Shown here: one piece after another, positions 1 to 14,921 of the stretch | Position numbering within the stretch: the stretch's first letter is position 1 | Layout of the letters: every line of letters begins with the position of its first letter | Assembly (NCBI RefSeq): GCF_008370645.1 | Contig: NZ_VTZN01000020.1 | Location: forward strand, 1-46,699 | Reading direction: 5' to 3' | Length of the DNA: 46,699 bases | DNA from: Mycobacterium simiae | Lineage (GTDB): Bacteria; Actinomycetota; Actinomycetes; Mycobacteriales; Mycobacteriaceae | The notes under the pieces: model-generated | Seen by the model: the letters and a program-made list of their open reading frames with translations, nothing else | Databases searched by the model: none | Told to the model about the DNA's origin: nothing | Made by a program: the position numbers and the translations under genes

Positions 1-26
1 CATCAAGATGGGAGTAGAAAGAACTG

Positions 27-1037
27 GTGGCTGAACTGAAACTTGGGTACAAAGCATCTGCTGAACAATTCGGACCCCGCGAGCTCGTCGAGCTTGCTGT
101 CGCCGCCGAAGCGCACGGCATGGACACCGCTACCGTCAGTGATCATTTCCAGCCGTGGCGGCACACGGGCGGGCATGCTCCGTTTTCGCTGTCGTGGATG
201 ACCGCCGTAGGCGAACGCACGAAACGGCTGTTGCTGGGCACCTCGGTGCTCACGCCGACCTTCCGCTACAACCCAGCGGTCATCGCACAAGCCTTCGCCA
301 CCATGGGTTGCCTGTACCCGGGCCGCGTTTTCCTCGGCGTAGGCACCGGTGAGGCCTTGAACGAGATCGCCACCGGATACCAGGGGGCCTGGCCGGAGTT
401 CAAGGAGCGGTTTGCCCGGCTGCGCGAATCGGTCCGGTTGATGCGCGAATTGTGGCGCGGCGACCGCGTCGACTTCGACGGCGAGTATTACCGGCTCAAG
501 GGTGCCTCCATCTACGACGTGCCCGACGGGGGTATGCCGATTTACATCGCGGCGGGCGGACCGGCGGTGGCCAAATACGCCGGCCGCGCCGGCGACGGCT
601 TCATCTGCACCTCCGGCAAGGGAGCAGAGCTGTACACCGAGAAACTGATCCCCGGAGTCCGAGCGGGCGCCGCGGCCGCCGACCGCAATGTCGACGACAT
701 CGACAAGATGATTGAAATCAAGATCTCCTACGACCCCGACCCCGAGCTAGCCCTCAACAACACCCGGTTCTGGGCGCCGCTCTCGTTGACGGCCGAGCAG
801 AAGCACAGCATCGACGACCCGATCGAGATGGAGCAGGCCGCCGACGCGCTGCCGATCGAGCAGGTCGCCAGGCGCTGGATCGTGGCGTCCGACCCCGACG
901 AAGCGGTGGAAAAGGTCGGGCAGTATGTGACCTGGGGCCTCAATCACCTGGTGTTCCATGCGCCTGGCCACGACCAACGCCGGTTCCTGGAGCTGTTCGA
1001 AAAGGACCTGGCACCCAGGTTGCGGCGACTTGGTTGA
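27..1037 (+). CDS. fgd1: F420-dependent glucose-6-phosphate dehydrogenase
   Basis: Oxidises glucose-6-phosphate to 6-phosphogluconolactone and reduces coenzyme F420; in mycobacteria this supplies F420H2, which also activates nitroimidazole prodrugs. The 336 residues match the M. tuberculosis enzyme in length and almost throughout in sequence as I remember it. It is a luciferase-like TIM barrel. Residues known to matter in the family are present: Glu13, Asp39, His40 and Trp44 in the N-terminal part and Glu109 in the GTGEAL segment. The start is GTG at 27, preceded by a purine-rich GGAGTAGAAAG at 11-21 that serves as ribosome binding site. The 3' end overlaps the start of pta, so the two are probably co-translated. 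The promoter must lie left of the window. Identification is very secure. Confidence 0.97.
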   Translation: MAELKLGYKASAEQFGPRELVELAVAAEAHGMDTATVSDHFQPWRHTGGHAPFSLSWMTAVGERTKRLLLGTSVLTPTFRYNPAVIAQAFATMGCLYPGRVFLGVGTGEALNEIATGYQGAWPEFKERFARLRESVRLMRELWRGDRVDFDGEYYRLKGASIYDVPDGGMPIYIAAGGPAVAKYAGRAGDGFICTSGKGAELYTEKLIPGVRAGAAAADRNVDDIDKMIEIKISYDPDPELALNNTRFWAPLSLTAEQKHSIDDPIEMEQAADALPIEQVARRWIVASDPDEAVEKVGQYVTWGLNHLVFHAPGHDQRRFLELFEKDLAPRLRRLG

Positions 1038-3159
1038 ACAGCACGCGTCAAGCATCTACATCGCGGCACCCGAGTCGGAGACGGGTAAGTCAACGATCGC
1101 GCTGGGGCTGATGCACCGATTGGCCGCAACCGTCGCGAAAGTCGGCGTCTACCGGCCAATTACGCGCCTCGACGGCGAAGGCGAACGTAGCGAAGCCGGG
1201 CAGGGCGGGCCGCGTCGCTTCGGTGAGAACCGCGATTACATCCTGGAACTGCTACTCGACCACTCCACCGCGGGCCTGCCCTATGAGCGATGTGTCGGCG
1301 TGACTTATCAGCAACTGTACGACGACCAGGACGCCGCGATCGCCGCTATCGTCGAGTCCTATCACGCGATGGCGCAAGAGTGCGACGCAGTGGTGATCGT
1401 CGGCAGCGATTACACCAACGTCGCTAGCCCCGCCGAACTTTCGGTCAACGCCCGGATCGCGGTGAACCTCGGCGCGCCGGTGTTGCTCACGGTGCGCGGC
1501 AAGGGCCGCACGCCCGACGAGGTTACTAGCGCCGTTGCGGTATGTCTGGACGAGCTGTCTGCCCAGCGAGCTCACGTCGCGGCCGTGGTCGCCAACCGTT
1601 GCGAACCGGCCGAGCTGGACGCTGTTGCAGCGGCCTTGCGTGTCTTCGGCCCGCGCAGCTACGTGCTGCCCGAAGAACCGCTGCTGGCCGCGCCGACGGT
1701 CGCCGAACTGCAGAAGGCCGTGCGCGGAACGGCTATCCACGGTGACGCGGTGCTGTTCGAACGCGAGGTGCTGGGCGTCATGGTCGCCGGGATGACCGCC
1801 GACCATGTGCTGGAAAGGCTGCTCGACGGCGTGGCGGTGATCACCCCCGGCGATCGCTCGGACGTGGTGTTAGCTGTCACCAGTGCCCATGCGGCCGAAG
1901 GTTTCCCGTCGCTGTCATGCCTCATTCTCAACGGCGGGTTCGACCTGCATCCGTCCATCGCGGCCCTGGTGTCGGGCTTGCGGCTGCGGCTACCTATCGT
2001 GGTGACCGAACTGGGCACCTACGACACAGCCAGCGCGGCAGCGGCGGCGCGCGGCCGGGTCACGGCTGCGTCGCAACGCAAGATCGACACCGCGCTGCAA
2101 CTGATGGGCCGCCACGTCGACGCGACGGACTTGTTGGCGCAGCTGGCGATTCCCATCCCGACTGTGGTCACCCCGCAGATGTTCACCCACTGGCTGCAGG
2201 AACAGGCTCGTGCAGACCGCAAACATATCGTGCTGCCCGAGGGTGGCGACGACCGCATCCTGAAGTCCGCCGGGCGGTTACTGCAACGCTCCGTTGCCGA
2301 CCTGACCATCCTGGGTGATGAGGCTGAAGTACGCTCGCGCGCAGCAGAACTTGGTGTCAGTTTGGACGGCGCAACCATAATCGACCCCCGCGCCAGCGAA
2401 CTGCGTGAACAGTTCGCCAGCCAATATGCGGAACTCCGTAAAGCCAAGGGCGTCACCTCTGATCAAGCGCACGAAATCATCACTGATGCTACGTATTTCG
2501 CCACCATGCTGGTGCACACTGGCATGGTCGATGGCATGGTGTCGGGTGCAATCCACACCACCGCCCACACGGTTCGTCCCGCCCTGCAGATCATCAGAAC
2601 CAGTCCAGGGGTATCCACCGTCTCCAGTGTCTTCCTGATGTGCATGCCGGACCGGGTACTGGCCTACGGGGACTGCGCCATCATCCCGAACCCGACAATC
2701 GAACAGCTCGCCGACATCGCCATCTGTTCGGCGCGTACCGCTTCGCAATTCGGCATCGAACCACGGGTGGCCATGCTGTCCTACTCCACCGGTGATTCCG
2801 GCGTCGGCGCTGATGTGGAGAAGGTGAGAGCGGCAACAGAATTGGTTCGATTCCGGGAGCCGCAGCTGCTGGTCGAAGGGCCCATCCAGTACGACGCCGC
2901 GGTGGACCCAGCGGTCGCGGCCACCAAAATGGGCGATTCGCCCGTTGCCGGCCGCGCGACGGTGCTGATCTTCCCTGACTTGAACACCGGCAACAACACG
3001 TATAAGGCGGTGCAGCGTTCCGCCGGGGCAATTGCGATTGGCCCGGTGCTGCAGGGCCTACGCAAGCCGGTTAACGACTTGTCCCGCGGCGCGCTGGTCG
3101 AAGATATCGTCAATACCGTTGCCATTACCGCGATTCAGGCACAGAGCGCTCGTGACTAG
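1030..3159 (+). CDS. pta: phosphate acetyltransferase
   Basis: Interconverts acetyl-CoA and acetyl phosphate, paired with AckA just downstream. The product is the long, two-part form (about 709 residues): an N-terminal P-loop domain with PESETGKST near residues 14-22, a DRTGG-type middle region, and a C-terminal PTA_PTB catalytic domain beginning near IVLPEG and containing YSTGDSG and [10 protein letters not shown] chose TTG at 1030 because it gives the conserved [10 protein letters not shown] opening right after the start and an 8-bp overlap with fgd1; the frame is also open further upstream inside fgd1, but that part reads as out-of-frame fgd1. A charged, Gly-rich stretch of about 20 residues (near 42-62, [13 protein letters not shown]...) is inserted after PITRL compared with my memory of the M. 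tuberculosis protein. The exact start is uncertain. Confidence 0.93.
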   Translation: MVEQHASSIYIAAPESETGKSTIALGLMHRLAATVAKVGVYRPITRLDGEGERSEAGQGGPRRFGENRDYILELLLDHSTAGLPYERCVGVTYQQLYDDQDAAIAAIVESYHAMAQECDAVVIVGSDYTNVASPAELSVNARIAVNLGAPVLLTVRGKGRTPDEVTSAVAVCLDELSAQRAHVAAVVANRCEPAELDAVAAALRVFGPRSYVLPEEPLLAAPTVAELQKAVRGTAIHGDAVLFEREVLGVMVAGMTADHVLERLLDGVAVITPGDRSDVVLAVTSAHAAEGFPSLSCLILNGGFDLHPSIAALVSGLRLRLPIVVTELGTYDTASAAAAARGRVTAASQRKIDTALQLMGRHVDATDLLAQLAIPIPTVVTPQMFTHWLQEQARADRKHIVLPEGGDDRILKSAGRLLQRSVADLTILGDEAEVRSRAAELGVSLDGATIIDPRASELREQFASQYAELRKAKGVTSDQAHEIITDATYFATMLVHTGMVDGMVSGAIHTTAHTVRPALQIIRTSPGVSTVSSVFLMCMPDRVLAYGDCAIIPNPTIEQLADIAICSARTASQFGIEPRVAMLSYSTGDSGVGADVEKVRAATELVRFREPQLLVEGPIQYDAAVDPAVAATKMGDSPVAGRATVLIFPDLNTGNNTYKAVQRSAGAIAIGPVLQGLRKPVNDLSRGALVEDIVNTVAITAIQAQSARD

Positions 3160-4300
3160 CAAGCGGGCCGTACTCGTCCTCAACTCCGGCTCCTCATCGT
3201 TGAAGTTCCAGCTCGTCGAGCCCGACTCCGGCGTGTCACTGGCGATCGGCAACGTGGAGCGGATCGGGGAAGCAGCGTCGTCGGTGGCCAACCATGACTC
3301 AGCGCTGCGCCGTGCTTTCGAAATGCTGACCGACGACGGAATAGATCTGTACAACTGCGGTCTGGTGGCGGTGGGGCATCGGATAGTCCATGGCGGCAAT
3401 GACTTTCACCTACCGACTCTGCTCGACGAGGCGGTAATCGGTGAACTGGAGCGGTTGTCGGCGCTGGCGCCGTTACATAACCCGCCCGCGGTGCGGTGCA
3501 TCAAAGTCGCGCGCGCATTGCTGCCCGATGTTGCGCACGTCGCAGTTTTCGACACCGCGTTCTTCCGCGATCTGCCGCCTGCGGCAGCGACTTACGCCAT
3601 CGATCGCCAGCTGGCCGATACCTGGGGGATCCGTCGCTACGGTTTTCATGGCATATCCCACCTATACGTCAGCGGTCAGGCCGCGGCGTTCTTACACAAA
3701 CCGCTGGTCGGCCTGAATCAGATTGTGCTGCACCTCGGCAACGGCGCTTCTGCGTCGGCGATCGCCGGCGGGCGGCCGGTAGAGACGTCGATGGGCTTGA
3801 CACCGCTGGAGGGATTGGTGATGGGTACCCGCAGCGGTGACGTGGACCCGGGCGTCATCGGTTACCTTTGGCGCACTGCGAAGCTGAGCGTGGACGAGAT
3901 CGAACGGATGCTCAACCATCGGTCCGGTGTCCTCGGGCTGGCCGGTGAGCGAGACTTCCGCCGGCTGCACGCGATGATCGAAGCCGGAGACAGCTCAGCA
4001 CAATTGGCGTACGACGTGTTCATCCACCGACTGCGCAAGTACATCGGCGCCTACCTAGCCGTGTTGGGGCACACCGATGCGGTGAGTTTTACGGCCGGAA
4101 TCGGCGAGCACGACGCGACAGTGCGCCGCGATGCGCTGGCCGGGATGACCGAGCTGGGCCTCGAACTCGATGAGCAGCGCAACACTGCCCCGTCGAATCG
4201 GGCACGACGGATCTCCACGGACGGCTCACGGATCACCGTTCTGGTGGTGCCCACCAACGAAGAGCTGGCCATCGCCCGCGACTGCGTGAGCCTGCTGTAG
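3152..4300 (+). CDS. ackA: acetate kinase
   Basis: Converts acetyl phosphate plus ADP to acetate plus ATP, or the reverse, completing the Pta-AckA pathway. The 382-residue product starts at GTG 3152, which overlaps the pta stop by 8 bp and puts the family signature [13 protein letters not shown] at residues 7-19. Other acetate kinase hallmarks follow: [23 protein letters not shown], the ATP-binding [28 protein letters not shown] and FTAGIGEH. Length and motif order are normal. The overlap implies translational coupling to pta. No terminator with a T-tract follows; instead a palindromic repeat begins 10 bp after the stop codon. Confidence 0.96.
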   Translation: MTSKRAVLVLNSGSSSLKFQLVEPDSGVSLAIGNVERIGEAASSVANHDSALRRAFEMLTDDGIDLYNCGLVAVGHRIVHGGNDFHLPTLLDEAVIGELERLSALAPLHNPPAVRCIKVARALLPDVAHVAVFDTAFFRDLPPAAATYAIDRQLADTWGIRRYGFHGISHLYVSGQAAAFLHKPLVGLNQIVLHLGNGASASAIAGGRPVETSMGLTPLEGLVMGTRSGDVDPGVIGYLWRTAKLSVDEIERMLNHRSGVLGLAGERDFRRLHAMIEAGDSSAQLAYDVFIHRLRKYIGAYLAVLGHTDAVSFTAGIGEHDATVRRDALAGMTELGLELDEQRNTAPSNRARRISTDGSRITVLVVPTNEELAIARDCVSLL

Positions 4301-4310
4301 CTGGTGATTT

Positions 4311-4388
4311 CAGTGTGCGCTGAAGGCGTAATCCGCCGCGGAAATCCCCGCCCTAGGCGCTCACTCGACGCCCAGGCCGCACACTCGA
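4311..4388. repeat. dispersed palindromic element, copy A
   Basis: An intergenic segment carrying AGTGTGCGCTG at its left end and two inverted counterparts on the right, GCGCTCACTCGAC (4358-4370) and GCACACTCGA (4379-4388), with an inner GGCG/CGCC pairing. The same arrangement recurs at 5316-5372 and 37046-37141. It could fold as a nested hairpin after ackA. What it is (REP-like unit, terminator, protein-binding site) is not evident. Confidence 0.6.
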
Positions 4389-4454
4389 TTCGGAGATTAG
4401 AGGCTGTGCAAAGACGGGGGCATGCTACGCCTCAGGCATGCGAAACTGCGCGGC

Positions 4455-5339
4455 ATGAACTCGGGCGAGCCGTTCATCGGCAGTGAAGCATTGGCGGGTG
4501 GAGTGTTGAACCGGCACCAATTGCGCACTCGGTACCGGGCAGTATTGCCCAACGTCTACCTGCCCAAGAACGTCGAACCGTCGCTGGCGCAGCGCACGAC
4601 GGCCGCTTGGCTGTGGTCGCACCGGACAGGCACCATCGTCGGAGCGGCTGCCGCCGCACTACATGGTGCGAAATGGATTCCCGACACCGTCCCGGTGGAA
4701 CTGGTGCATGCCAACTCCCGGGCGCCTCGGGGTGTGCTGACCCGACGCGACCGATTGCTCGACACCGAGATCCAGACCGTAGCCGGGCTCGCGGTCACCA
4801 CACCCGAGCGCACCGCCTTTGACATCGGCCGTCGCGGTGCCGTGCGCTCCGCGGTTGCCCGCCTCGACGCGCTCGCGCGGGCGACGGGTTTCAAGCTTGA
4901 CGACGTGCTGCGGGTGGGACGGTGTCATCCGGGCACGCCCGGAGTGCGCCGACTGGAGCCCGCACTGGAGTTGGTGGACGCTGGCGCGCAATCGCCCAGG
5001 GAGAGCTACCTTCGGCTTCTTCTCATCGATGCGGGATTGCCTCGACCCCAAACCCAGATACCGGTCTTGGGTGCTGACGGCATTCCGGTCGCCTACCTCG
5101 ACCTGGGTTGGGAGGACTGCCTGGTTGCCGTCGAATACGACGGGGACCACCACCAGCTGGATCGGCGGCAATACACCAAAGATATTCGCCGGTTGGAGAT
5201 GCTGGAGCGCATGGGGTGGATCATCGTGCGGGTGGTGGCCGAGGATCACCCTGCGAATATTGTGCGCCGGGTGCGGGCTGCGATCGCGACATCGTGTGTG
5301 CGCTCAGGGCTTTCGGTGTGCGCTGTGGGCGGGATCTAA
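4455..5339 (+). CDS. AbiEi/DUF559 family protein, possible endonuclease-fold
   Basis: A 294-residue protein in two parts. The N-terminal half (about 1-150) resembles the AbiEi-type antitoxin family: a winged-helix-like opening with HQLRTRYRAVLPNVYLP, then IVGAAAAALHGAKWI and LAVTTPERTAFDIGR. The C-terminal part (about 180-275) is DUF559-like, with a Vsr/restriction-endonuclease-like fold: PRESYLR, then YLDLGWEDCLVAVEYDGDHH and RRLEMLERMGWIIVRV. Acidic candidates for a metal site are Asp216, Glu227 and Asp229. No partner toxin gene is adjacent, so a toxin-antitoxin role is not supported. I chose ATG 4455; ATG 4422 is in frame but lacks a spaced ribosome binding site. M. tuberculosis, as I recall, has pknG directly after ackA, so this gene is an insertion or was lost there. 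The last codons lie inside palindromic element copy B. Confidence 0.75.
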   Translation: MNSGEPFIGSEALAGGVLNRHQLRTRYRAVLPNVYLPKNVEPSLAQRTTAAWLWSHRTGTIVGAAAAALHGAKWIPDTVPVELVHANSRAPRGVLTRRDRLLDTEIQTVAGLAVTTPERTAFDIGRRGAVRSAVARLDALARATGFKLDDVLRVGRCHPGTPGVRRLEPALELVDAGAQSPRESYLRLLLIDAGLPRPQTQIPVLGADGIPVAYLDLGWEDCLVAVEYDGDHHQLDRRQYTKDIRRLEMLERMGWIIVRVVAEDHPANIVRRVRAAIATSCVRSGLSVCAVGGI

Positions 5340-5372
5340 GCGGTTTTTCCGCCCCGGACGCGCACTCGACGC
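5316..5372. repeat. dispersed palindromic element, copy B
   Basis: Starts GTGTGCGCTG and ends GCGCACTCGACGC, same orientation and nearly the same length as copy A. An inner GGGCGG/CCGCCC inverted repeat surrounds GCGGTTTTTCCGC, giving a nested hairpin. It covers the end of the DUF559 gene, including the stop codon, and most of the 50-bp gap before the convergent pknG end, so it may act as a terminator for one or both genes. A partial extra GTGTGTGCGCTC lies at 5294. Confidence 0.6.
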
Positions 5373-5389
5373 GGCGACAAGCCAAAGAC

Positions 5390-8693
<3,304 letters not shown>

Positions 8694-8694
<1 letters not shown>

Positions 8695-10013
8695 CACCGA
8701 TATTCTTTCAACCTGGGCCACAGGCCCAGGGCGACCGCAATAGCGGCGCCCACGCTCAGCACCACACCGCCCACCTGGGCGCCGGCCAGTCCCCGGCGCG
8801 CATTGAGAACGTCGTTACGCAAGTGGCTACGACTTTGCTCGATCGCCTTGGTCAGCGCTTCGTCGAGCTTGTCGAATGCCGGTGTGGCGTCGTCCTCGCC
8901 TTTGCCCAGCGCCACTTGGGTGGCGGCCCGATAGTTGCCCACCGCAATATAGGAGTTGATCCGGTCGTTGGCCTGCTGCCATCGAACCAATAATTGGTCG
9001 GCGCCTTGCAAGTCGCGTCTGTCGACGGCGTCGCGGCGGGCCATGTACTCGTCGAGCTGCTGATGCATGGCCTCGATGCGTTGATAAAACGACTGCTTGC
9101 GGACCTCTTCATCACCGCGCCGGATGAGCGACAACGTCTCATCGGCGCGTGCCTGCTGGGCGGTGATCGCGAGATTGGTGACGGTCCTGAGCGACTCCGC
9201 CGCGGTGTCTTTGGCGCTACGGCTGGCGGCCGTAGAGATTGTCAGCGCGGTTCCTACCCAGACCACCATGACGAGAATACCCAGCGCACCGACGACAAGA
9301 CCGGGGTTTACCCGTCTTCTTGTGCGCCGCGCCAGCCAGCGATGTGAAAACGCGCCGAACGCCACGGTGGTGCCGACAACGAGGATCACTGGTGCTGGAA
9401 TTTGCGTGGACGCGGTGGTTTCGCTGTCCACCCGCGCCGACGTGGCCTGGTACAGCTGTTGTGCGTCGGGCAGGATTGTCGATTGCATTAGCCCTGATGC
9501 CTCTGACAAGTACGACGACCCGACGGGGTTACCCGCCCGGTTGTTGGTGCGGGCGATCTCAACCAGCCCGGTGTACACCGCCAGTTCGGCGTTGATCCGG
9601 CCCAGCAGTTGCACCAACGGTTCGTCGGTGAGTCCACTTGCCGCCCGGGTCACCGCGACGGCGGCGTCGGTAATGGCCTGCTCGTAGCGCAGCCGCACGG
9701 CTCGTGGCTCAGCCTGTGCGATAAAGGCGGTGGCTGCCGCGGCGTCGGCCACCGACAGGGTGGTGTAGAGCCGCCCGGCCGCAAAGGACAGGGGCTCGGT
9801 GTGGTCGAGCACAGTGGTCAGCACTTGCTGGCGGTGGTTGATTGTCGTTGAGGTAGCGAAGGCGCTGGACACCCCCAGGGCCGCTAGCACGATGCCGATG
9901 GTGAGGATGCGTCCGGGCGTGGTCGAAATGAACCACCAGCGGGGATGGGCCGGTTCGGCGGGCGACCGCGACCCCAGCGGTTCGGTCGACGGGTGCGCCA
10001 GCTCAACCGTCAC
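8694..10013 (-). CDS. glnX: membrane protein GlnX
   Basis: Integral membrane partner linking GlnH to PknG; the M. tuberculosis orthologue is Rv0412c, also 439 residues as I recall. Four hydrophobic segments are visible: about 30-52 (ILTIGIVLAALGVSSAF), about 205-225 (VILVVGTTVAFGAF), about 240-262 (LVVGALGILVMVVWVGTAL) and about 410-432 (GGVVLSVGAAIAVALGLW). Between segments 1 and 2, and again between 3 and 4, are long helical sensor-like regions, resembling extracellular domains of chemoreceptor-type proteins. The start is GTG 10013, with GAGG upstream on the minus strand. First gene of the operon; the promoter should be in the short divergent gap shared with mutT3, where I cannot assign boxes confidently. 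Confidence 0.92.
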
Positions 10014-10137
10014 GTCTGCTCAGACCTCATCTTTCGGTCATGTCACCTAACCTGAATAAGCAAATTCTAAGAGAATGTTCCGACAGATGTGGGGAGGCGG
10101 ACCCAATTGCCCCTCGATTGCCCGTGAATGCGCGCGA

Positions 10138-10785
10138 GTGCGGTCTGCATATCCTGAATCCGTGCAGGGCGACGGCGACGGGTGGGTGATTTCCGACAAC
10201 GGAACCCACTACTGGGGCCGGTTTGGCTCGGCGGGCCTGTTGCTTCGGGCCCCGCGAGCCGATGGCACCCCGGCAGTGCTGCTGCAGCACCGGGCGGTGT
10301 GGAGCCACCAGGGCGACACCTGGGGCTTGCCCGGCGGGGCCCGAGACAGCCATGAAACTGCTGAACAGACGGCCGTCCGTGAAGCGCACGAAGAGGCCGG
10401 CCTTGACGCCGAGCACGTGGCAGTGCGGGCAGTGCTGGTAACTGCCAGGCCCAGGGGCACCGCGTGGACTTACACGACCGTCATTGCCGATAGCGCCGCA
10501 TTGCTGCCGACGGTGCCCAACCGGGAAACCGCCGAGCTGCGCTGGGTTGCAGAGCAGGAAGTGACCGAGCTGCCACTGCATCCCGGATTTGCCGCCAGCT
10601 GGCAGCAGCTGCGTAGCGCTCCGCTCACCGTGCCGCTGCGCCCCGGGGACCAACGGCGGCGGCGGCTGCCGCGCACGATGGAAATCGAGGCGGGCGTATT
10701 CGTCTGGTGTATGCCTGGCGACGCCGATCAGGCGCCGTTGCAGCTGAGCCCGCGCATCAGCTCACTGCTAGCAGCGCTGACTTAA
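10138..10785 (+). CDS. mutT3: Nudix hydrolase MutT3
   Basis: Nudix-family (d)NTP pyrophosphatase, one of the mycobacterial MutT homologues thought to clean damaged nucleotides; the precise substrate is not readable from sequence. The Nudix box GX5EX7REUXEEXGU is complete: Gly67, Glu73, then REAHEEAGL at 81-89. GTG 10138 gives 215 residues and aligns best with the remembered M. tuberculosis start; ATGs at 10075 and 10087 are open in frame but would add a non-conserved leader, and GTG 10162 is another option. None has a strong ribosome binding site, so the start is uncertain. The 3' end overlaps the convergent thiE by 29 bp. Confidence 0.88.
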   Translation: MRSAYPESVQGDGDGWVISDNGTHYWGRFGSAGLLLRAPRADGTPAVLLQHRAVWSHQGDTWGLPGGARDSHETAEQTAVREAHEEAGLDAEHVAVRAVLVTARPRGTAWTYTTVIADSAALLPTVPNRETAELRWVAEQEVTELPLHPGFAASWQQLRSAPLTVPLRPGDQRRRRLPRTMEIEAGVFVWCMPGDADQAPLQLSPRISSLLAALT

Positions 10786-11428
10786 GCTGCCCGGCGGCTG
10801 CCTTCGGGTCGTTGGCGGCGGTGATGGCGCGAACCACCACGATCCGGCGGGCGCCGGCAGCTAGTACCTCGGGTAAGCGCTGCGCGTCGATTCCGCCGAT
10901 CGCGAACCAGGGCTTGGCGGTGCTGAGCGCGGCGGCGGCCCGCACCAGCTCCAGTCCCGGCGCCGAGCGGCCCGGCTTGGTCGGGGTAGGCCAACAGGGT
11001 CCGGCACAGAAGTAGTCGGCATCGCCAATGGCTGCCGCGCCAACCTGATCCGGGTCGTGGGTGGACCGGCCGATCAGCAGGTCCGGCCCGACGATCTCTC
11101 GCGCCACGCTCGACGGCAGGTCACGCTGGCCCAGGTGCAGCACGTCGGCGCCGGCAGCTCGGGCAATGTCGGCGCGGTCGTTGACCGCGAACAGGGCGCC
11201 GTGCCGGCGGGCCGCGTCCCCCAGGATCTCGCAGGCGGCCAGCTCGTCGAGCGCTTCCAGCGGTCCGTACCGCTGCTCCCCGGCGGAGCCCTTGTCCCGC
11301 AGCTGGATGATGTCTACGCCGCCGGCCAGGGCGGCGTTGACGAACTCGGCCAGGTCGCGACGCTCACGACGGGCATCGGTACACAAATAGAGCCTTGCGG
11401 TGGCCAGACGCGCGCGACGGGACTGCAC
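10757..11428 (-). CDS. thiE: thiamine-phosphate synthase
   Basis: Joins the pyrimidine and thiazole moieties to make thiamine monophosphate. The 223-residue TIM barrel has the family motifs in order: [47 protein letters not shown] and FAIGGID, the last contributing to phosphate binding. It is transcribed away from thiO and so is not behind the thiO-side TPP riboswitch; its own promoter should lie in the 11429-11473 stretch. The C-terminal end overlaps the 3' end of mutT3 by 29 bp in convergent orientation, leaving no room for a terminator between them. Confidence 0.96.
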   Translation of the reverse strand: MQSRRARLATARLYLCTDARRERRDLAEFVNAALAGGVDIIQLRDKGSAGEQRYGPLEALDELAACEILGDAARRHGALFAVNDRADIARAAGADVLHLGQRDLPSSVAREIVGPDLLIGRSTHDPDQVGAAAIGDADYFCAGPCWPTPTKPGRSAPGLELVRAAAALSTAKPWFAIGGIDAQRLPEVLAAGARRIVVVRAITAANDPKAAAGQLKSALLAVS

Positions 11429-11473
11429 ACTGCGACGCTAGCGCGCTAGTTTGGAACCCAGAAGAAGGATGTA

Positions 11474-11579
11474 GGCACGGGAGTCCCGGGTAACCAGCGG
11501 GACTGAGAGTGGACACTGCCAATACAGGTTGGACTGTCCTGACCGTCACACCTGATCCGGGTCATGCCGGCGAAGGGAG
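11474..11579 (+). promoter_or_regulatory. TPP riboswitch upstream of thiO
   Basis: Contains the two conserved THI-box blocks: CTGAGA at 11503-11508 and ACCTGATCCGGGTCATGCC leading into GGCGAAGGGA at 11550-11579. ACGGGAGTCCCG near 11477-11488 forms part of the first arm. The 3' strand of the closing stem contains the GAAGGGAG purine run that is also the ribosome binding site for thiO (ATG 11585), so ligand binding should hide it. An ATG at 11564 lies inside the aptamer and is not the start codon. Its arrangement before thiOSG fits feedback by thiamine pyrophosphate. Confidence 0.95.
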
Positions 11580-11584
11580 CAAGG

Positions 11585-12603
11585 ATGTTGTCACCCGCGG
11601 TCACGGGGTCATTAGCTGTCATCGGCGGCGGCGTCATCGGGTTGTCGGTAGCGCGGCGAGCGGCACAGGCTGGCTGGTGGGTGCGGGTGCATCGCAGCGG
11701 GCAGCATGGCGCGTCCTGGGTTGCCGGCGGCATGATCGCCCCGCACAGCGAAGGCTGGCCCGGCGAGGAACGGTTGTTGCGGCTGGGCCTGGAGTCGCTG
11801 CGGCTGTGGCATGAGGGCGGCTTCCTGGACGGTCTGCCGGCGCAGGTAATCACCGCGCGCGAGTCGCTGGTGGTGGCCGTCGACCGGGCCGACGTAGCGG
11901 ACTTGCGTAGGGTCGCGGACTGGTTGTCCGAGCAGGGGCATCCGGTGACGTGGGAATCGGCGGCTCGCGACATCGAACCACTGCTGGCCCAAGGCATCCG
12001 GCACGGCTTTCGGGCGCCCACCGAGCTGGCCGTGGACAACCGGGCGTTGCTCGACGCACTGAGCGCGGACTGTGAGCGGCTCGGTGTCCAGTGGGCTGCT
12101 CCAGTCACCAGGTTGTCCGATGCCGAAGGCGACACGGTGGTCATCGCCAACGGCATTGACGCCCCGGCCGTGTGGCCCGGCCTGCCGGTGCGCCCGGTGA
12201 AGGGCGAGGTGTTGCGGCTGCGGTGGCGAAAGGGCTGTATGCCTGTGCCGCACAGGGTCGTTCGGGCTCGGGTGCACGGCCGCCAGGTGTACCTGGTGCC
12301 GCGTACGGACGGGGTGGTGGTGGGTGCTACCCAATACGAGCACGGGCGCGACACCGCGGCGGTGGTATCGGGCGTGCGTGACCTGTTAGACGATGCGTGT
12401 GCGGTAATGCCGGCGCTGGGTGAATATGAACTGGCTGAATGCGCTGCCGGCCTGCGGCCGATGACGCCGGATAATTTCCCTATCGTGCAACGTCTGGACG
12501 CGCGCACGCTGGTTGCTGCGGGCCACGGCCGATCCGGAATTTTGTTGGCGCCTTGGACGGCCGAACAGATTGTTTCCCAACTCATTACGGTCGGAGCCAA
12601 CAC

Positions 12604-12607
<4 letters not shown>
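11585..12607 (+). CDS. thiO: glycine oxidase ThiO
   Basis: FAD-dependent glycine oxidase that makes the dehydroglycine used by ThiG for the thiazole ring. The dinucleotide-binding motif VIGGGVIGLS lies at residues 12-21, followed by the DAO-family fold with SWVAGGMIAPHSEG, GEVLRL and a C-terminal GHGRSGILLAPWTAE. The start ATG 11585 gives 340 residues, the length I recall for M. tuberculosis, and sits 6-8 bases after GAAGGGAG at the riboswitch edge. ATGA at 12604-12607 joins its stop to thiS. Confidence 0.95.
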
Positions 12608-14394
<1,787 letters not shown>

Positions 14395-14399
14395 CAGGG

Positions 14400-14921
14400 T
14401 TAGCCGTTGGTCCGCCACCACTGGTAGAGCGCGGGAACGTCAGCGTTGGCAGCACGGACGTAGCTCAGAATGTTCTTGGCGTCCGTGGTCCAGATGATCT
14501 CGGCGGCACCCTGATAGGTGCCGCAAGCGACCTGCCCGGCCGTCGCGCCGGTGCTGCCCTGGCGCCAGGTGGTGGGTGAATTGCCGCTGTCCCCGCACGC
14601 GGTGAGGGTTTCGTCCTTGATGCTGGCCTTGAACGAGCCGTTCATATCGTCGGCGTTGGTGAAAAGGATGTACTTTGCTTGAACCGGGCCGGCGGAGTCG
14701 GGGCTCTGCCCGCACGAGAGCGCGGCCAGTTCGCCACCGGTGATGGTCTGGGCGGTGCAGTTGTTCAGGCCGTAGCCCTTCGACAAGGAACCGGCCAGGG
14801 TATTGACATCGGAGGCGGTGCCCGTGGGGTCTGCGCTGGCGGTGGCAGTACCCAGCCAGGCGACGCTACCCGTGAGTGCTGCAGCTGTAGCTGCTCGCAA
14901 CGCGGTGGTGAGGTGAGACAT
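14400..14921 (-). CDS. small secreted protein with four cysteines
   Basis: I do not recognise a function. The 173-residue product has a clear signal peptide (hydrophobic stretch about 8-24, likely cleavage after ATASA at residue 30). The mature part has four cysteines (55, 70, 109, 133), suitable for two disulfides, and ends in a Trp-rich segment, ALYQWWRTNG. That C-terminal pattern reminds me of small extracellular proteins and kinase sensor domains found across mycobacteria, but the resemblance is only from memory. It starts at ATG 14921, preceded by AAGGAG-like purines on the minus strand. It converges with the GDSL hydrolase with a 5-bp gap and diverges from the CD225 gene. Confidence 0.8.
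   Translation of the reverse strand: MSHLTTALRAATAAALTGSVAWLGTATASADPTGTASDVNTLAGSLSKGYGLNNCTAQTITGGELAALSCGQSPDSAGPVQAKYILFTNADDMNGSFKASIKDETLTACGDSGNSPTTWRQGSTGATAGQVACGTYQGAAEIIWTTDAKNILSYVRAANADVPALYQWWRTNG

Noticed and set aside
958..1029. Extended pta start inside fgd1
   Set aside because: The added residues are an out-of-frame reading of conserved fgd1 codons; TTG 1030 fits the family start.
4304..4486. Short frame between ackA and the DUF559 gene
   Set aside because: Covers the repeat element and has no ribosome binding site or conserved sequence.
10064..10076. ATTCTAAGAGAAT small palindrome between glnX and mutT3
   Set aside because: Only 5-bp arms in an AT-rich promoter stretch; too weak to call an operator.
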